From positions 16,846,288-16,910,287 of the forward strand of contig NC_092676.1 in assembly GCF_964355755.1 (NCBI RefSeq): a stretch of 64,000 bases of DNA, in the 5' to 3' direction. Positions 33,061 through 45,600 of this stretch are shown one piece after another (the first letter of the stretch is position 1; each line of letters opens with the position of its first letter). The notes beneath the pieces were generated by a model. The model ran no database searches. It was not told where the DNA came from and saw nothing but the letters and a program-made list of their open reading frames with translations. Position numbers and translations under genes: made by a program. Source of the stretch: Antedon mediterranea. Its lineage: Eukaryota > Echinodermata > Crinoidea > Comatulida > Antedonidae.

Positions 33061-35867
33061 AAAAATATAGGTATAATTTTTAGTATAACTTTATGATTAT
33101 TTTTTACCAACTTTAGGTAATATTACTGTTGATGATTCATACAATTTTATCGGAAGGTAAATATATTTACAAATAAGTTTCATGATTGATATTTGTGTTT
33201 ATGTGGGATAACAACCAAATTAATTATCGTTTGTATCTACCGTTGGTCTGTCTATTAAAAAAATGTATTTGTTTTAAATTATTAAATAAATATTTAAAAT
33301 TTGCTCTAGTAGGCCTACTTTCCGTTTACATTACCTATCTTTAAGATATCAAGAAGTCCTTTTTTAACAATATACTTCTTATGACATGGCGTAAAATGAC
33401 ATTTAGATAATTGGATAAAAAAAACGTTGTCCTAAGACACTCTAGTGTGTTTCATTTCATTAGGGTTATGTTATATCTGATGATCATTGGAAATGGAAAT
33501 ATTCTTCAGATGATTATCATCATGCATTTAAAAAATTAAAAATTCACAAGTTGGAAATTGGTTTTACCATTTTCTTGATTTTGGTTTAGTTATTTATAAT
33601 TCAATTCAGCTTGGTTCATGCCAATCGTACAGAAATATTCCATCATCATTACATTCGTTTTGTCTTTATTTAAACAAACTGAGCCAATTAATTTTAGCTA
33701 AATGTTTATTTCCTATACCTTGATCTCAAGTTTCTTTTTAATTCTTTACATAGTAATTTTGGTTGTAATTATATAATTATAATATCTTTATTTTTATCCG
33801 TGTACCTTCTCGTAGATTAAAATCCAAATCCATCATGTTCCATTTGGGAGGGTGAATATCAAAAGGGATTTTTTGTGGATTAAATACATTATATAATTCT
33901 TTTTTAGTTAAAGTCTAGATCTAGATGGGTCTATATCTATATTTGTTTACAGTCATTGAATGTATTTTATGTTAACCCTCCAGTTGGTTTTGGTTTTTGA
34001 AATAAAATAATAAATTATTATATAAATACAAACTGCTTTGTTCAATGCGCGGCGTGATGCTTAAACGGAAGACACATTTTTTTCTATAATTTGAAAAATC
34101 TATAAATGTATTATTTTATTATTAACTGTTGGTACAATTATATTAAATAACTATTTACTATCAATTAATTAAATAAATAAATATTCAATTAGTATATCAA
34201 CGTCAAATTAATTCAATACGATAATAGAAAACGTTTTTTTCAATTATTGAGTCTATAATTGTCCAGCCATGAACCTAAGGTACATACCGCCTTGTTTCCA
34301 CATCAACAAACAAATACATTTGCCAAGCGTATAATTTAAAGTCGATTAGATTAACTTTGTTAATAACCAAAGCGGGACTTATAGAAATACTGCTTGTATA
34401 CACTACATTTAAAGCTTCTAAAACATGTAAAATGTATTACAATATGTAGCAGTTAGGCCTACTGAATTCGATAAAAGGATTTATCCCCACATCTAATTAC
34501 ATTGTTATATATAAGGTTATGTTTAATCAGTGGACATTGTCAACAATTTTACGCCTGCAAAAGGAAATTATGAGAAATGTTTTTTTTTTTTTTATTCAAC
34601 AGAAGATTTAATAAATACATTATTTTCCTGAAATTAACGTTTGATACTTTCAAATGGCAATTCTATTTTCAAACATAATATAGTTTATCTAATAGATAAT
34701 ACCATTAACGCGTCCAAAGCAAAACGTTAAAGCCACATAAAAAATTATAAAAGTAAACTTTTAAACATTATTTAAAAATAATGATACTACGAAAAAGCTA
34801 CATTTGAAGGGAAATAGTGTTCTATTAAATAACTTTTTTTGCTTTAAAATCTTTAAAAAAAAAAGTAAACTACCAAGGTATCACACTTCTAACATGAAAA
34901 CATTTCTAAAAGTATAATTATATAGATAATAATAATTTCACTATGAAAAAGGTTTCTTAGTACAAACAAAAATACAGTTAATTGTTTCTAAATGTTCATA
35001 TGTTTTGTATTATAGGTTTTAAACGATTGTAAATATTGCATTACTCTGAAAATAATATTGTCTATATTATTTTCGTATTTCTTTGCCAGAACAACCATTT
35101 GTGTTGATCTAGCGTTTAAATCTAATCAATATTTGTTAATCAAAAATATAAAATATAAGAAATATCCATTTTCAATGTTTATATAATATTTTGTATTCTG
35201 AATTATATATGATTTTAAATATTGTATTATCACACAAGAGTATTGTCTAGTTCCTTTTCGTAAGCCTATTTCATTACCAGAAGAAGCCTTTGTGTTGATC
35301 ATGGGTTTTAATAATCTATAATCAAGTTGAATAGAATTGAGTTTTATTAGGTTTTAGGTTGTTTTTAATTAACAAAGACGTTCATAGTTTACATTGACGC
35401 CACACATTTCTCATAATACTTAGAGACCCGTCATTTTTGTAGTAAAAGTTGGAAAAAATGTAATTTTAGGTAAAATTTATATTCATAAATTCATAACAAT
35501 AATATAATTTTAATAGGCCCGTAGTAATGTTAATATAACTATAAAACTAATAGACCAAAAAATATATTCTACACACTCCAAACACGCTCTTGCATATTCT
35601 TCTTTTCATGTGAACTCATATACGAATAATTTAACCTTGTAACAAAAGTCAATATTATATCATACACGTAAATTTAAAATCGTTGTTTATTAATAATCAA
35701 TGATGCTTCTCGTATTTTAGGTCACGATTTTGTTGTAAAACCTGTTTTATAGATTTTGTGTAATGTTTTTAATAACACCGCGGAACTTAGCAACACAATA
35801 TTGACAAATAACGACGTTATGTAATTCATAAATATTCATTCTATTATTTAAAAAAAATCATAATACA

Positions 35868-35996
35868 CGTTTTTGGTCAGATGTTTTGCCCTACTCTGAC
35901 GTAATTTGTACTTTATACTAAGTACATTTATAACACTTGCGAAAAAATTAATTCCCGAGATTTGTCAGAGTAGGGCAAAACATCCGACCAATTCAA
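35868..35996. mobile_element. GGTCAGATGTTT-type MITE, compact copy
   Basis: The ends TGGTCAGATGTTTTGCCCTA and its complement (TAGGGCAAAACATCCGACCA) enclose about 80 bp. It is just upstream of the first recognised exon of gene B. Confidence 0.75.
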
Positions 35997-36320
35997 GAGT
36001 TACCACGGTAGTTAAAACACAACTAAAATAGACGTATTTATTTATCAATTTCGGTGTAAAATATAAAATGATACACAAAGCAGGAAAAGCTATAAAGTTT
36101 AGGATCGGCTGTTGCAATAATAATTAGATTAAAAAGTGGTGAAAGAGTATTTGTATTCTAGAATTATTTATTCATTTTAATGACACATAAAAAAAGGAGA
36201 TATGAGACATGAGCTGTCAAGAGCAACTATCGCCAAATGACCTGACCCTCCCACTAATTAATTATTGTGATTCTTGTTCTAAAATGTTTATTACAAATTT
36301 AGCATTGTCTTTTTCATCAG

Positions 36321-36634
36321 GTGCTGTTTGCAATGAATATGCTGGCTATATTGCAGAAAGTAGTCTAGGTTATTTAAAATTTAGCTCATCATCTGAAGCA
36401 TCAGAGCAAACTAAGGCAGACGAGGTGATATTGGATGGAACAAACTACTGGATGAAAGCAAACGACGACGAATCCGGATGGATTCAGATAGATTTAGGAT
36501 CAGATGTATCTATATTTGGTGTTATTACGCAAAGTAGTGGTATGACACCAGCTTCGTGGATTGACAAATTTAGTATACGATGTTTGGCAGAAGATGAAAC
36601 CGATACAGAGGCAGAGGACTCAAACGGTAACAAG
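36321..36634 (+). CDS. Gene B exon: N-terminal half of discoidin domain
   Basis: After a TTTTTCATCAG acceptor the exon reads AVCNEYAGYIAESSLGYLKF, then a Ser/Glu-rich stretch, YWMKANDDESGWIQIDLGSD, VSIFGVITQSSGMTP and ASWIDKFSIRCLAED, ending NGNK at GTAATA. W-I-x-I-D-L-G ... F-G-V-I-T-Q is the F5/8C core. The frame stays open upstream to an ATG at 36209, and another ATG lies at 36283, but the peptide before the acceptor is not a convincing signal sequence. I therefore place the exon start at the splice site and expect an upstream exon. Confidence 0.85.
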
Positions 36635-39600
36635 GTAATATTATAATATTGGTTTTTTTAATACATAGCAAAATAAGTGCATAATGAAATGTGTTAGCAG
36701 TGCATTCATGATATGAATATAACTATAGTATGTATTTAGTACATAATTACATTATACATATGATTGTGTAATTGAGAAAATTAAGTGGAGTTGTGGCTTG
36801 GTGGTTATGATGCTTGTCTACCACTCCAAGGGTGGATGGATCACTCTCATTAAATATAGTTTTTAAAAAAACTTCATGTTGTGGGCATAATTGAAATGAA
36901 AGAATATATGTGAATAGGATAGATCCCGGTGTGCTCAATGCAATTGCAACAAGCCAGAGGTGTGGCATCTTCAAACGAAATCAGTCATAAGTATGATTTT
37001 CGAAATTGAGATTTTTACAAACACTAAAGTTACATTCATTGTTTTGAGAAAATAATAATGCTGGTAAAGTTAAGTAACAGGAAATGACAAGAAGCACAAA
37101 AAAATAAACATGGCGATTATGTCCACACCTTAGAAACGTGTTGTTTTTAGTCGCGTGGAAGCGACTCTATAGTTCACTATGTCGGTCGGTCGGTCTGTCT
37201 GTCTGTCTGTCGGTCTGTCGGTCTGTCTGTCGGTCTGTCTGTCTGTCGGTCCGGTATCACTATGCGTTTTATCGCTTTATGACCTTATCTTGATATCAGT
37301 TTAATCTAGCTAAATCAATTTTTCACAGAATATTCCTTATGGCCAGGAATCGATGTGGTTATGATTTCACGGTGCGCAATAAAAAAGTACGCGGTCTACG
37401 CACGATTTAACGAAATCACGTTTGTAATCATATCTTAACAACCATGAATCACAATTAAATAAAATTTGGTACTCATAAATTTCAGGACATAAATCATCAT
37501 ATGGCAATACAATTACGTGCGTAGCGCATGTAACGCATGCGTACGCGCGCCTAAAATTTTCAAAATTTATTTTCGATGAAATAAGAGTACGTTTCAGGCA
37601 ATTTTAAGCGTTTACAAAATTGCCATGAGTGCGCAGATTTTTGCGCGCGCACTGCGCGTTAAATGTTATTGCGCCCTCTTTTTGCCCGATTTCTGTTTTC
37701 TTGACTTACTTTTCAACTCGAAATTACGTTATACGAGCACGTCAAAAGTGACAGGCTACGCACGTGTAAATTAAAAAAATATAAACGTTTTTAAACATTT
37801 CAACATTTTTAAACATGTTCAGTAATTTCGGTCAGTATAGTTCACTATGTCGGTCGGTCCGTCTGTCTGTCGGTCTGTCTGTCTGTCGGTCTGTTTGTCT
37901 GTCGGTCCGGTATCACTATGCATTGTAGCACGCGACTTAATGGCTGTTGGCCTTGTTTTATTGTTGTATTTCAATGTAAATTTGCACAAGTGTTCACTCT
38001 AACTATTAAATAATAAAGTACGAATGAATTTAGCTGATTGTTGCTTTTGTGTACCTGTCGATAGAGAAGAATGGAAGATTGTGCGACATAATACTTGTAA
38101 ATTGTATTTACGCCTTAGAGTATAATTATATTTCTTTCTATTATATTTCATGTCTACCGTATTTATTATGCAAGTTGCTATTGCAAAATGTAGTTGTAAA
38201 TACAATAATAAGTCCACAGAACGTCTCGGGACTGTTTTTTCGGAACCACCCATTATTGCATTTCGTAGACCTCCCAACCTTCGTGATATATTAGTCAGAT
38301 CCAACTTTAAGAGTGAAATTAACTCTCATGACAGCCAAAATGTGGGCAGTCACCTTTGCAGCAAATCTTGCAAAACTTGTTCATTGGTTGATTCTACTGA
38401 AAATTTTAAGAGTAACCAAACTGGCCGCATTTTTCGGATAAGACAATCAATTAATTGTCTAACCAAAAACGTCATTTATCTCATATACTGTAATATTTGT
38501 GGCAAACAGTACGTCAGAGAAACAAAAACACTCTCCGTATGAGAATGACACAACACAGATCAGCTATCAAAACATTCAAGCTTGATCAACCTGTAGCCGA
38601 ACATTGTAATTCAGCTGGTCACTCGATTGCAAATTTCAGAGTTATTGCAATAGACCACGATGTCAAATGGAGCGAAAAAACTCGCAAAGACAAGGAAAAC
38701 CACTGGGAATTACAACTTAAAACCACAAAACCTTTTGGACTTAACATACTCCCAGATCGGTAAAATTATTCCATTGACATTTAAGTTTCAATATTAACCA
38801 CCATTTAAGCTATTTTTTAGTCTCATTCCAAAATTGTTTATATCTCTATACCAATACCTTCTTTGTTTTCTACTCTTATTCAGACTCCACCCTGTCTCCC
38901 TTTGTTATATTTCTTTTGTTCCTGTCCACCCAGGCAGCACTTGCCAGCTTTATACTATACCGTTATCCAAATTCCTTCACTTGCACTGATGAATGGCTAG
39001 TGTTGCCCGAAAGCTAACTTTTCTGGCTGTTTTACTTCTCGTTTTGATTTAGCTTTTCGCTTTTATTTTGTATCTCCATTGAGATCCAGCCGCTGATACC
39101 CACAGCATTGTCATTTTTTCAGTAATTTGCCTTTGGATTTACAATAATAAACACAAATATATTTAGTGATTTGTATGTGATTTTTTCATAGATATTTTCT
39201 GCAAGTCCTAGGAATGAAAATGACTACGTGGTAAACATGTTTTCATCTCCAGTTAAAGGGCGATATATCAAACTCAATGTCATTAGTTGCAATAACAGAT
39301 GTGCATTGAGGCTAGAAATTATTGTCTGCTCAAGTAAGTTGTTTTTTCTAAGATAAGTATTCTTATAAAACAATTAAGTGTGACAATGGCTAAGCGGGTA
39401 TTACTTATAAAACAGTGTGTTTGTTTGCTTGTTCCACCCCGAAACATGATTAAAATCTACAGTTATCTGTACTTGTGCAGACATATTAAAAAGCTCCCTC
39501 TCTCTCTCTCCCTGTGTGCAAACTTCTTTAAACTTTACCTTATGTTTATTTGATTTGATTTATTCTCTTAATCCGTTTAATACAGTTCATGTGTTCATTT

Positions 39601-42600
39601 ATACTCTACAGAATATATGAATGAAAATGTTGGTAGTTCACAAGAAATGTTTGTTGAAATACCCCTCAAAATGTCAGATACAAAAGAGTTACCAGAACAG
39701 CAAGTAATACGACTTCGGCGTAGTGCCGGCTATGATGTGACAGAAGAAATCTTGTATACTGAAATAGTTGAAATTATTTACAATACTACCGAAGATTGGA
39801 TTACTTCAACCACAGACACAGATATCAGCACGTCACAAACCATTTCATCAATAATCATCACAAATACGCCTCAAACACAAGCAACCGATGAAAACACAGC
39901 AGCCACTACTAATGCCCACGCTACAAATGGGAACAGTGCCACAACAAATGCACCTCAAACACAAGCAAACAATGAAAATACAGCATTCACTACTAATGCC
40001 CATGCTACAAATGGGAACAGTGCCACAACGAATGTACATCAAACACAAGCCAACAATGACAATACAGCAGTCAGTACTAATGCCCAAGCTACAAATGGGA
40101 ACAGTGCCACAACAAATGCACCTCAAACACAAGCAAACAATGAAAATACAGCAGCCACTACTAATGCCCAAGCTACAAATGGGAACAGTGCCACAACAAA
40201 TGCCCCTCAAACACAAGCAAACAATGAAAATACAGCAGCCACTACTAATGCCCACGCTACAAATGGGAACAGTGCCACAACAAATGTACATCAAACACAA
40301 ACAAACAATGAAAATACAGCAGCCACTACTAATGCCCAAGCTACAAATGGGAACAGTGCCACAACAAATGCACCTCAAACACAATCCAACAATGACAATA
40401 CAGCAGTCACTACTAATGCCCACGCTACAAATGGGAACAGTGCCACAACAAATGCACCTCAAACACAAGCAAACAATGGAAATACAGCAGCCACTACTAA
40501 TGCCCACGCTACAAATGGGAACAGTGCCACAACAAATGCACCTCAAACACAAGCAAACAATGAAAATACAGCAGCCACTACTAATCCCCACGCTACAAAT
40601 GGAAACAGTGCCACAACAAATGTACCTCAAACACAAGCCAACAATGACAATACAGCAGCCACAACTAATGCCCAGGCTACAAACGGTAACAGTGCCACAA
40701 CAAATGCACCTCAAACACAAGCAAACAATGATAATACAGCAGTCACTACTAATGCCCACGCTACAAATGGGAACAGTGCCACAACAAATGTACCTCAAAC
40801 ACAAGTCAACAATGACAATACAGCAGCCACAACTAATGCCCAAGCTACAAACGGTAACAGTGCCACAACAAATGCACCTCAAACACAAGCAAACAATGAT
40901 AATACAGCAGTCACTACTAATGCCCACGCTACAAATGGGAACAGTGCCACAACAAATGTACCTCAAACACAAGTCAACAATGACAATACAGCAGCCACAA
41001 CTAATGCCCACGCTACAAATGGGAACAGTGCCACAATAAATGCACCTCAAACACAAGCAAACAATGACAATACAGCAGCCATAACTAATGCCCAAGCTAC
41101 AAATGGGAACAGTGCTACAACAAATGCACCTCAAACACAAGCAAACAATGAAAATACTGCAGTCACTACTAATTCTCAAGCTACAAATGGAAACAGTGCC
41201 ACAACAAATGCACCTCAAACACAAGCAAACAATGAAAATACAGCAGTCACTACTAATGCTCAAGCTATAAATGGGAACAGTGCCACAACAAATGCACCTC
41301 AAACTCAAGCAAACAATGACAATACAGCAGTCACTACTAATGCTCAAGCTACAAATGGAAACAGTGCTACAACAAATGCACCTCAAACACAAGCAAACAA
41401 TGCAAATACAGCAGTCACTACTAATGCCCAAGCTACAAATGGAAACAGTGCCACAACAAATGCACCTCAAACACAAGCAAACAATGAAAATACAGCAGTC
41501 ACTACTAATGCTCAAGCTACAAATGGGAACAGTGCTACAACAAATGCACCTCAAACACAAGCAAACAATGATAATACAGCAGTCACTACTAATGCCCAAG
41601 CTACAAATGGGAACAGTGCTACAACAAATGTACCTCAAACACAAGTCAACAATGACAATACAGCAGTCACTACTAATGCCCAAGCTACAAATGGGAACAG
41701 TCCCACAACAAATTTACCTCAAAATCAAGCAAACAATGAAAATACAGCAGTCACTACTAATGCCCAAGCTACAAATGGCAACAGTGCTACAACAAATGCA
41801 CCTCAAACACAAGCCAACAATGACAATACAGCAGCCATCACTAATGCCCAAGCTACAAACGGGAACAGTGCCACAACAAATGCACCTCAAACACAAGCCA
41901 ACAATGACAATACAGCAGCCATCACTAATGCCCAAGCTACAAATGGGAACAGTGCCACAACAAATGCACCTCAAACACAAGCCAACAATGAAAATACAGC
42001 AGTCACTACTAATGCCCAAGCTACAAACGGGAACAGTGCCACAACAAATGCACCTCAAACACAAACAAACAATGAAAATACAGCAACTACAACTAATTCC
42101 CACGCTACAAACGGTAACAGTGCTGCAACAAATGCATCTATAACACAAGCAAACAATGAAAATGCTCAAACTACGCCCAATACAATTTCTACAAACGAAA
42201 ACATCACCTCAAATCAGGTGGCAACAACCGAAACGATCAATGCAAGCGGTGGTGCCACAAATGAAGCTTACAACGATAATGTAACAATTATTCATTACGA
42301 AAACGAAAATATCAACGTTACAGATGATAAAGTCGACGATGAAGTTACGACCAACGTCCAGACTACAACCAGTGTTAAAATGACGACTGAAATTCCTTCA
42401 ATATTTGATGACGAAACTATAGAGCTTGTGAGTTGTTTTGCAATAATTATCTAATAATTTTTGTAGTAAACAACCTGTATTCTATTAGATTCGACTTGCC
42501 TGATCTGATTATTTGATAGAGGTTGTAGGTCTGTAGCATCCATTATATTATGAAACATGAATTTTGGTTCTTCTTCGATCTGACAAATTCATAAATAGAT

Positions 42601-45600
42601 AATAAATAATAATATAATAATATTTTACATTTATATAGCGCCATTCCAACAAACATTGCTCATGGCGCTATGGTCTTAGATATTACACTTTTCTATAACA
42701 TGCTTCCCTCCAAAGGAGTCAATTTATGTCTACAAACTGTTAGCGCTCATTTTGTCTGTCCACTGCAGTGGATGCGTGAGCTTGTACATCGGGTTAAACC
42801 CCTCTCGCCTCGAATGGATTACTGTATTAACCGAACTGTCACTCACTAAAATAACATTTTTTCTGGCATCAATAGAATATTATATACCGAAAGTTATTCA
42901 ACCTATAACTATTCAGTACAATTGAACTTCTTTTACAGATATCAAGTTTATCGAATGAAACACAGGATAACATACTATCAGTTTCCGCTCAGTATTTGAA
43001 TCAAAATGACGATAACCAACTTAGTGAAAGTGATATAAACCTACTGTTATCTACTTTGGATGAAATTGCATCTTTTGATCAGGAAGGGAGTGAAGATGAA
43101 ATCAAAACAAGAGCTGAGGTTGGTCTATTTTGAATATGTTTTTGCATTCTTGCCAAAATTAATGATAAACACTTGAACTATTTCCCACTTACATTATTAC
43201 TATTTTCATTATTTTATAGAATTTGAGAGACGTTGCAGAGAATCTGTTTGATCCTGCTAAAAAATTGGTAACTATCAATACTAATTATTAACATAACGGC
43301 TTTAAAAGATCCCATAATTTTAATGTAGTACTATATTGCATTAAGCCACGCAGTATTGTTGGCCTACATGCAATTTATATTGCAGTTTTTGTTGGTTTTT
43401 TTTTTCATTAAAAGACCCATTATGGCTAAGATAAATCACATTCAAAGTTCTGAAAGCATGACGAAAAATTATTGTCAAAGATGTGTTGTCATTATTACCT
43501 TAAATTGACATAGTGTCTGTGTTTATATCAGTTACATTCCGTATTGCAATTGTTCATTTCCAGGATGAAGATGATATACTGGGAGTTGCGGTTTCAATGG
43601 AACTTATTCTTGTCAAGTCAGCTGCAAACCTACCGACAGGAACCAACTTTACTTTGTCGTCTAAAAATACAGGTTTGAAATTGGATATGATATATAGCGA
43701 CATAAAATTTTATAGTTATGATATACATTATATTCGAGCTATTTGTTATACATTTGTTAGAAAAAGCAAGACCCCAGAAGTATAAAAATATAAACATAAA
43801 ACCCTTAATATTGCACGATGAAATTAGAAACTTGCCCAATAATGGCTTTTAGATATGTTATTCAAACTGCGTGTTTCTTCCATTTTAAGGAATCAACTAC
43901 CTGAATCACAGGAGTGTCATGGTAATGAAACATTTCAAAAGAATATTTATTAATCAATAACTAATTGTGTTAAAACTTATATCGCTGTAATTGTTTACTT
44001 TCAGCCATAAATATTATCAATACAGATTCTGTTGAGGAGGCAGCATCTTTAGTGTTTAATTTCAACCACGAAATTGACTCCAATATTTCCTCATCAATTG
44101 ATGATAAGAAGACATTTAATGTCAACTCACTTGGTCACCTAAAGCTTAAAGACTCAGCCTTGGACAAAGTTACAGGTAGGCCTAATGTGCAATACAGTAA
44201 TTTCAACACCATATAGAAACTTAAAGATGGATTTAGTACTTCCCAATCCTCTAGTCTACTAAAGATTAGAATCAGCCTCGGAACAAGTTTACAGGTTAGT
44301 GCTGGTATAAATACTGTCAACTCACCTGGTCACGTAACGAAAATATAATCAGCCAGGTTAGTAGCCTACAGTCCGTTAACCTGGTCACCTAATGACTATA
44401 TATTCAGCCATGGATCAAGTTACAGGTTTAGTATAAATACAGTCAGCACGCCTGATCACGTAACGATTATATAATCAACCATGGATCAATGTACATATAA
44501 GTATAACAATCAACTCACCTGGTCACATAACGACAATAATCAGCCAGGCTAGTAGCATAGAAATACAGAAAGCACACCTGGTCAAGTAACGACTTTACTA
44601 ACATCAAAATATATAATCTAATTCTAACATATAGCTTTGGATCAAGTTACATGTTAGTAATAATACCAATAATTACCTCGTAACATAAAGTATAGACTCC
44701 CAGCAAGTTACTCGACTCGCCTATCCACCAATAGACTAGATATTTGTATCTAAGAGGTAAATAGCAAAACTTCACGCTCTGGTCACTTGACATTGGACGA
44801 ACAGTAAGTAGCAATAATTTAAAATAGCCTGGTTACCTTATTTTAATACATTAAAATGTGTTGCCTTGTTAATCTGTAATTAAAAAAAAAACAGTCACTT
44901 CGTTATTGATGTCAACACATTGACATTAAGTTGCTTTTTCTTAACGTAGGTACAATAGGGATGTCTGTAATTTATTATGACAAAGATGTTTTTAAATCAT
45001 CTCAAGCAGTCAATAACGAAGAATTGAAAAGGTAAGAAAACATTTTCTAAAAAAGTAAACAACAAGTAGTACGGTAAAAAATAGAACTTAAAACTTGATA
45101 AGTTGCTTAATTTTGATATGCAACGTGCGCATAGATACTTTACACACACCAACAGTTGAGTTGGTAGTCTTTGAGTGCCGCTTACCTGGCTAAATTGACT
45201 ATAGCCAATGCTCTTTAGAGGGAGTGTAGAGAATGTATTAGAGTCTGTTCCAAGCGTATGCTTTCTCTGGCGTATTAATCCACGAGACCGTACACAGACT
45301 AAAAGCGATTCCACATACAAAAGTATATTCTACTATATCAACTTTTATTTCTTGTAACTCCGTATTACTATTAATACAATATAACTTTCTACCAGTCAAG
45401 ACCTTTCTTCTCTATACTCTATACTCGCCACCATATCGTCCCATCGTCCGTTATTGTTTATGTTTGTAAGACGTTACGATCCTACAAAGAAGTAAAAGAA
45501 TATAAAACGTCCCTACGCTTTTCATTTCTAAGCCCTCACTCTGAAGAGCACGATTTATTTTCGGTTTATCCAGGTAAGCTAGGCGACTAAGTTTAAAATT

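Larger units (their letters stand above)
31810..36320. other. Intergenic / 5' region of gene B
   Basis: Mostly AT-rich DNA with two related inverted-repeat elements (32835-33060 and 35868-35996). The signal-peptide exon of gene B must lie here or further upstream, but no short ATG exon with a hydrophobic core and phase-1 donor stands out. Confidence 0.45.

Noticed and set aside
39848-41683. 611-codon open frame antisense to the mucin exon (Cys/Ile-rich)
   Set aside because: It exists only because the 84-bp unit is divisible by three and lacks stops on that strand. It has no start context, domain or splice support.
39888-42143. Plus-strand Met/Gln/Leu-rich frames (LLMPTLQMGTV units) overlapping the mucin exon
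   Set aside because: A shifted frame of the same repeat; the Asn/Thr frame is the one that joins in phase to the discoidin and GAIN exons.
43891-43921. Possible micro-exon of gene B (GINYLNHRSVM)
   Set aside because: The flanking exons 43672 and 44005 already match in phase 1; adding this one breaks the frame.
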